Source of the DNA: Coriaria nepalensis
Taxonomy: Eukaryota; Streptophyta; Magnoliopsida; Cucurbitales; Coriariaceae
Length of the DNA: 64,000 nucleotides
Reading direction: 5' to 3'
Assembly: GCA_027186245.1 (NCBI GenBank)
Contig: CP114488.1
Location: 5,623,501 to 5,687,500 of the forward strand
The notes beneath the pieces are model-generated. The model saw only the letters and a list, made by a program, of their open reading frames with translations. It was not told the DNA's origin and did no database searches. A program made the position numbers and the translations under genes. This document shows positions 59,501 to 64,000 of the stretch, in pieces; position 1 is the stretch's first letter, and the number at the start of each line of letters is the position of its first letter.

Positions 59501-61899
59501 CAAACAATGTAAGGAAAATGTTATTGCAGATGCGCTTTCCCGAAGGTACAATCTTATCTCAACTCTTGACGCTAAACTGCTTGGACTAATATTTCGATCG
59601 ATTTTGTTTTAGGTTTGCCTAGGTCTAAGAAAGGAAGAGATTATGTATTTGTGGTGGTGGATAAATTTTCTAAGATGGAACACTTTATCCCATGTCATAA
59701 AACTGATGATGCTTCCAATGTTGCTGATTTGTTCTTTAGAGAAATTGTGAGGCTTCATGGTATGCCTGGGACCATTGTTTCTGATAGGGATGCTAAATCT
59801 TTGAGTTATTTTTGGAAAACCTTGTGAGGAAAGTTAGGAACTAAATTATTATTTTCTACAACTTGTCATCCACAAACTGATGGTCAAACCGAGGTTGTGA
59901 ATAGAACTTTATCTACTTTGTTGAGAGCTATAATTAAAAAGAATATTAAAAGTTGGGAAGATTGTTTACCGCATGTTGAGTTTGCATATAATAGTTCTAT
60001 TCATTCTGCTACTAAGTATTCACCATTTGAGATTGTTTATGGATTTAATCCTCTAACTCCATTGGATTTATCTCCATTACCCGTTTCTGAGCATGTTAAC
60101 TTAGATGGAAAGAGGAAGGCTGATTTTGTTAAGCAGATACCTGAGAAGGCAAAGTTCAACATAGAGCGAAGAATTGAGCAACATGCAAAACAAGCTAACA
60201 AAGGGCGTCATAAGATGATTTTTGAACCCGGAGATTGGGTTTGGCTGCACATGAGGAAGGAACGATTTCTGGAGCAAAGGCGTTCCAAAAGGGGATGGTC
60301 CATTTCAAGTTCTTGAAAGGATCAATGATAATGCTTATAAGCTATATCTGCCTGGTGAGTATGCTGTAAGTGCTACTTTTAATACTGCTGATTTAAGTCC
60401 TCTAGATATAGGTGACAATTTGAGGACAAATCCTGTAAAAGAAGAGGAGAATGATGAGGACAAGCCTAGCACATGGATTGATGCATATTCAGACCTAATT
60501 CAAGTTCTCGTTGGTCCCATTACAAGAGCTCGTGCGAAGAAATTCAAAGAAGCACTTCATGGGCTGATTCAAGTAACATGGGCTCACGCCCATGCATGCA
60601 GGCCCATTGAAGGTGGTGAATGTGATTCTCAAAGATGGTATTCATTAATTCAGTAGTTCATACCGATCATGAGTCCTTGAAACGCTTAAAGGGCCAACAC
60701 AAGCTGAACAAACGATACGCTCGTTGGGTGGAGTTCATTGAGACATTTCCATATGTCATTCATTACAAACAATGTAAGGAAAATGTTATTGCAGATGCGC
60801 TTTCCCGAAGGTACAATCTTATCTCAACTCTTGACGCTAAACTGCTTGGACTAATATTTCGATCGATTTTGTTTTAGGTTTGCCTAGGTCTAAGAAAGGA
60901 AGAGATTATGTATTTGTGGTGGTGGATAAATTTTCTAAGATGGAACACTTTATCCCATGTCATAAAACTGATGATGCTTCCAATGTTGCTGATTTGTTCT
61001 TTAGAGAAATTGTGAGGCTTCATGGTATGCCTGGGACCATTGTTTCTGATAGGGATGCTAAATCTTTGAGTTATTTTTGGAAAACCTTGTGAGGAAAGTT
61101 AGGAACTAAATTATTATTTTCTACAACTTGTCATCCACAAACTGATGGTCAAACCGAGGTTGTGAATAGAACTTTATCTACTTTGTTGAGAGCTATAATT
61201 AAAAAGAATATTAAAAGTTGGGAAGATTGTTTACCGCATGTTGAGTTTGCATATAATAGTTCTATTCATTCTGCTACTAAGTATTCACCATTTGAGATTG
61301 TTTATGGATTTAATCCTCTAACTCCATTGGATTTATCTCCATTACCCGTTTCTGAGCATGTTAACTTAGATGGAAAGAGGAAGGCTGATTTTGTTAAGCA
61401 GATACCTGAGAAGGCAAAGTTCAACATAGAGCGAAGAATTGAGCAACATGCAAAACAAGCTAACAAAGGGCGTCATAAGATGATTTTTGAACCCGGAGAT
61501 TGGGTTTGGCTGCACATGAGGAAGGAACGATTTCTGGAGCAAAGGCGTTCCAAAAGGGGATGGTCCATTTCAAGTTCTTGAAAGGATCAATGATAATGCT
61601 TATAAGCTATATCTGCCTGGTGAGTATGCTGTAAGTGCTACTTTTAATACTGCTGATTTAAGTCCTCTAGATATAGGTGACAATTTGAGGACAAATCCTG
61701 TAAAAGAAGAGGAGAATGATGAGGACAAGCCTAGCACATGGATTGATGCATATTCAGACCTAATTCAAGTTCTCGTTGGTCCCATTACAAGAGCTCGTGC
61801 GAAGAAATTCAAAGAAGCACTTCATGGGCTGATTCAAGTAACATGGGCTCACGCCCATGCATGCAGGCCCATTGAAGGTGGTGAATGTGATTCTCAAAG

Positions 61900-63238
61900 A
61901 TGGTATTCATTAATTCAGTAGTTCATACCGATCATGAGTCCTTGAAACGCTTAAAGGGCCAACACAAGCTGAACAAACGATACGCTCGTTGGGTGGAGTT
62001 CATTGAGACATTTCCATATGTCATTCATTACAAACAATGTAAGGAAAATGTTATTGCAGATGCGCTTTCCCGAAGGTACAATCTTATCTCAACTCTTGAC
62101 GCTAAACTGCTTGGACTAATATTTCGATCGATTTTGTTTTAGGTTTGCCTAGGTCTAAGAAAGGAAGAGATTATGTATTTGTGGTGGTGGATAAATTTTC
62201 TAAGATGGAACACTTTATCCCATGTCATAAAACTGATGATGCTTCCAATGTTGCTGATTTGTTCTTTAGAGAAATTGTGAGGCTTCATGGTATGCCTGGG
62301 ACCATTGTTTCTTGTGAGGCTTCATGGTATGCCTGGGACCATTGTTTCTTGTGAGGCTTCATGGTATGCCTGGGACCATTGTTTCTGATAGGGATGCTAA
62401 ATCTTTGAGTTATTTTTGGAAAACCTTGTGAGGAAAGTTAGGAACTAAATTATTATTTTCTACAACTTGTCATCCACAAACTGATGGTCAAACCGAGGTT
62501 GTGAATAGAACTTTATCTACTTTGTTGAGAGCTATAATTAAAAAGAATATTAAAAGTTGGGAAGATTGTTTACCGCATGTTGAGTTTGCATATAATAGTT
62601 CTATTCATTCTGCTACTAAGTATTCACCATTTGAGATTGTTTATGGATTTAATCCTCTAACTCCATTGGATTTATCTCCATTACCCGTTTCTGAGCATGT
62701 TAACTTAGATGGAAAGAGGAAGGCTGATTTTGTTAAGCAGATACCTGAGAAGGCAAAGTTCAACATAGAGCGAAGAATTGAGCAACATGCAAAACAAGCT
62801 AACAAAGGGCGTCATAAGATGATTTTTGAACCCGGAGATTGGGTTTGGCTGCACATGAGGAAGGAACGATTTCTGGAGCAAAGGCGTTCCAAAAGGGGAT
62901 GGTCCATTTCAAGTTCTTGAAAGGATCAATGATAATGCTTATAAGCTATATCTGCCTGGTGAGTATGCTGTAAGTGCTACTTTTAATACTGCTGATTTAA
63001 GTCCTCTAGATATAGGTGACAATTTGAGGACAAATCCTGTAAAAGAAGAGGAGAATGATGAGGACAAGCCTAGCACATGGATTGATGCATATTCAGACCT
63101 AATTCAAGTTCTCGTTGGTCCCATTACAAGAGCTCGTGCGAAGAAATTCAAAGAAGCACTTCATGGGCTGATTCAAGTAACATGGGCTCACGCCCATGCA
63201 TGCAGGCCCATTGAAGGTGGTGAATGTGATTCTCAAAG
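61900..63238 (+). repeat. Array unit 17 (1339 bp) with 37-bp triplication
   Basis: Identical to its neighbours except for two extra copies of a 37-bp word in integrase. This replaces the codons after GTIVS with an out-of-frame end ([13 protein letters not shown]). Confidence 0.95.
62277..62386 (+). repeat. 37-bp tandem triplication
   Basis: Units start at 62277, 62314 and 62351 with 'gtgaggcttcatggtatgcc'. They are joined through 'tttctt|gtgagg', a junction present in no other array unit. Confidence 0.97.
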
Positions 63239-64000
63239 ATGGTATTCATTAATTCAGTAGTTCATACCGATCATGAGTCCTTGAAACGCTTAAAGGGCCA
63301 ACACAAGCTGAACAAACGATACGCTCGTTGGGTGGAGTTCATTGAGACATTTCCATATGTCATTCATTACAAACAATGTAAGGAAAATGTTATTGCAGAT
63401 GCGCTTTCCCGAAGGTACAATCTTATCTCAACTCTTGACGCTAAACTGCTTGGACTAATATTTCGATCGATTTTGTTTTAGGTTTGCCTAGGTCTAAGAA
63501 AGGAAGAGATTATGTATTTGTGGTGGTGGATAAATTTTCTAAGATGGAACACTTTATCCCATGTCATAAAACTGATGATGCTTCCAATGTTGCTGATTTG
63601 TTCTTTAGAGAAATTGTGAGGCTTCATGGTATGCCTGGGACCATTGTTTCTGATAGGGATGCTAAATCTTTGAGTTATTTTTGGAAAACCTTGTGAGGAA
63701 AGTTAGGAACTAAATTATTATTTTCTACAACTTGTCATCCACAAACTGATGGTCAAACCGAGGTTGTGAATAGAACTTTATCTACTTTGTTGAGAGCTAT
63801 AATTAAAAAGAATATTAAAAGTTGGGAAGATTGTTTACCGCATGTTGAGTTTGCATATAATAGTTCTATTCATTCTGCTACTAAGTATTCACCATTTGAG
63901 ATTGTTTATGGATTTAATCCTCTAACTCCATTGGATTTATCTCCATTACCCGTTTCTGAGCATGTTAACTTAGATGGAAAGAGGAAGGCTGATTTTGTTA
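63239..64000 (+). repeat. Array unit 18 (cut by window end)
   Basis: The first 762 bp of a standard homogenised unit; the right border of the array is outside the window. Confidence 0.95.

Larger units (their letters stand above)
47985..61899 (+). repeat. Array units 6-16, homogenised 1265-bp block
   Basis: Eleven complete units of exactly 1265 bp whose translated pieces are all identical, with no base difference found in the lines compared. Diagnostic states: [29 protein letters not shown] after WKTL, C-terminal frameshift at 'cgttccaaaagg'. Such perfection means very recent amplification or gene conversion, or an assembly expansion. Confidence 0.95.
41467..64000 (+). repeat. Satellite array of a Ty3/gypsy pol fragment, ~18 units of 1265-1271 bp
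   Basis: Head-to-tail units start (at the ATG before the RNase H piece) at 41648, 42915, 44182, 45453, 46720, 47985, then every 1265 bp to 61900, and 63239 after a 1339-bp unit. Each holds the last ~65 codons of RNase H, the integrase core from its first catalytic Asp, the C-terminal GPF module and the pol C-terminal tail. The integrase zinc finger is deleted. The tail of one unit joins the RNase H piece of the next at 'attcagtagttcatacc'. The array continues past the window. Frame is not kept between units because 1265 is not a multiple of 3. Confidence 0.97.

Noticed and set aside
41648..64000. Array read as a tandem family of small protein genes (80, 70, 139 and 78 codon ORFs)
   Set aside because: The pieces are fragments of one gypsy pol broken by a stop, a frameshift and a deletion. 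They start at arbitrary codons and the unit length is not a multiple of three.
41467..64000. CRISPR-like or other direct-repeat immune array
   Set aside because: Units are over 1.2 kb without spacers and the context is a plant nuclear genome.
41467..64000. Firm call as a centromeric satellite
   Set aside because: Homogeneity and higher-order structure fit, but nothing in the window shows centromere chromatin or location.

Overview
The window looks like repeat-rich nuclear DNA from a flowering plant, probably a dicot. The evidence is an L1-type LINE with DUF4283, a CCHC knuckle and a zf-RVT tail, Ty3/gypsy elements with chromodomain and GPF/Y motifs, Ty1/copia gag and RT, and a site resembling a tRNA-iMet primer site. 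I found no intact host gene, tRNA, rRNA or CRISPR array. Almost every recognisable coding stretch is a decayed retrotransposon, and the species cannot be fixed from this sequence.

Layout. 1-615 is an antisense LINE ORF1-region fragment. 640-1925 and 7975-9790 are inverted copies of one LTR-like repeat family carrying two minisatellites; between them lie a broken gypsy gag (4080-5090, minus) and unassigned DNA. 9790-13220 is AT-rich with no gene. 13220-21061 is a near full-length but dead LINE on the plus strand. 21720-28452 holds minus-strand Ty1/copia remains (two gag remnants, one RT, a primer-site-like motif) mixed with gypsy RNase H and LTR pieces. 28455-31098 is a minus-strand gypsy pol (RT, RNase H, integrase, chromodomain, expanded polypurine tract). 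31550-34205 holds more copies of the LTR-like family around a plus-strand gypsy integrase relic.

34218-41466 holds three head-to-tail minus-strand copies of the LINE 3' part. The first two are truncated at exactly the same base and joined through poly(A) tails. The third is cut off where a tandem array begins.

41467-64000 (running off the window) is the most striking structure: a head-to-tail array of about 18 units of 1265-1271 bp. Each unit is the same internally deleted piece of a Ty3/gypsy pol gene (end of RNase H, integrase core without its zinc finger, integrase C-terminus). The left copies are divergent and alternate in an A/B dimer pattern of about 2.54 kb. From about 48 kb on, 13 consecutive units look identical apart from one 37-bp triplication. 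This is a protein-gene fragment turned into a satellite DNA.

Three ultra-short insertions of the LINE 3' terminus (about 64, 20 and 12 bp) at 1942, 40642 and 24169 are each flanked by 13-16 bp direct repeats, as expected of nearly abortive target-primed reverse transcription. The genes do not form a pathway; together they record insertion, nesting, tandem amplification and homogenisation of retroelements, as is common in heterochromatin.
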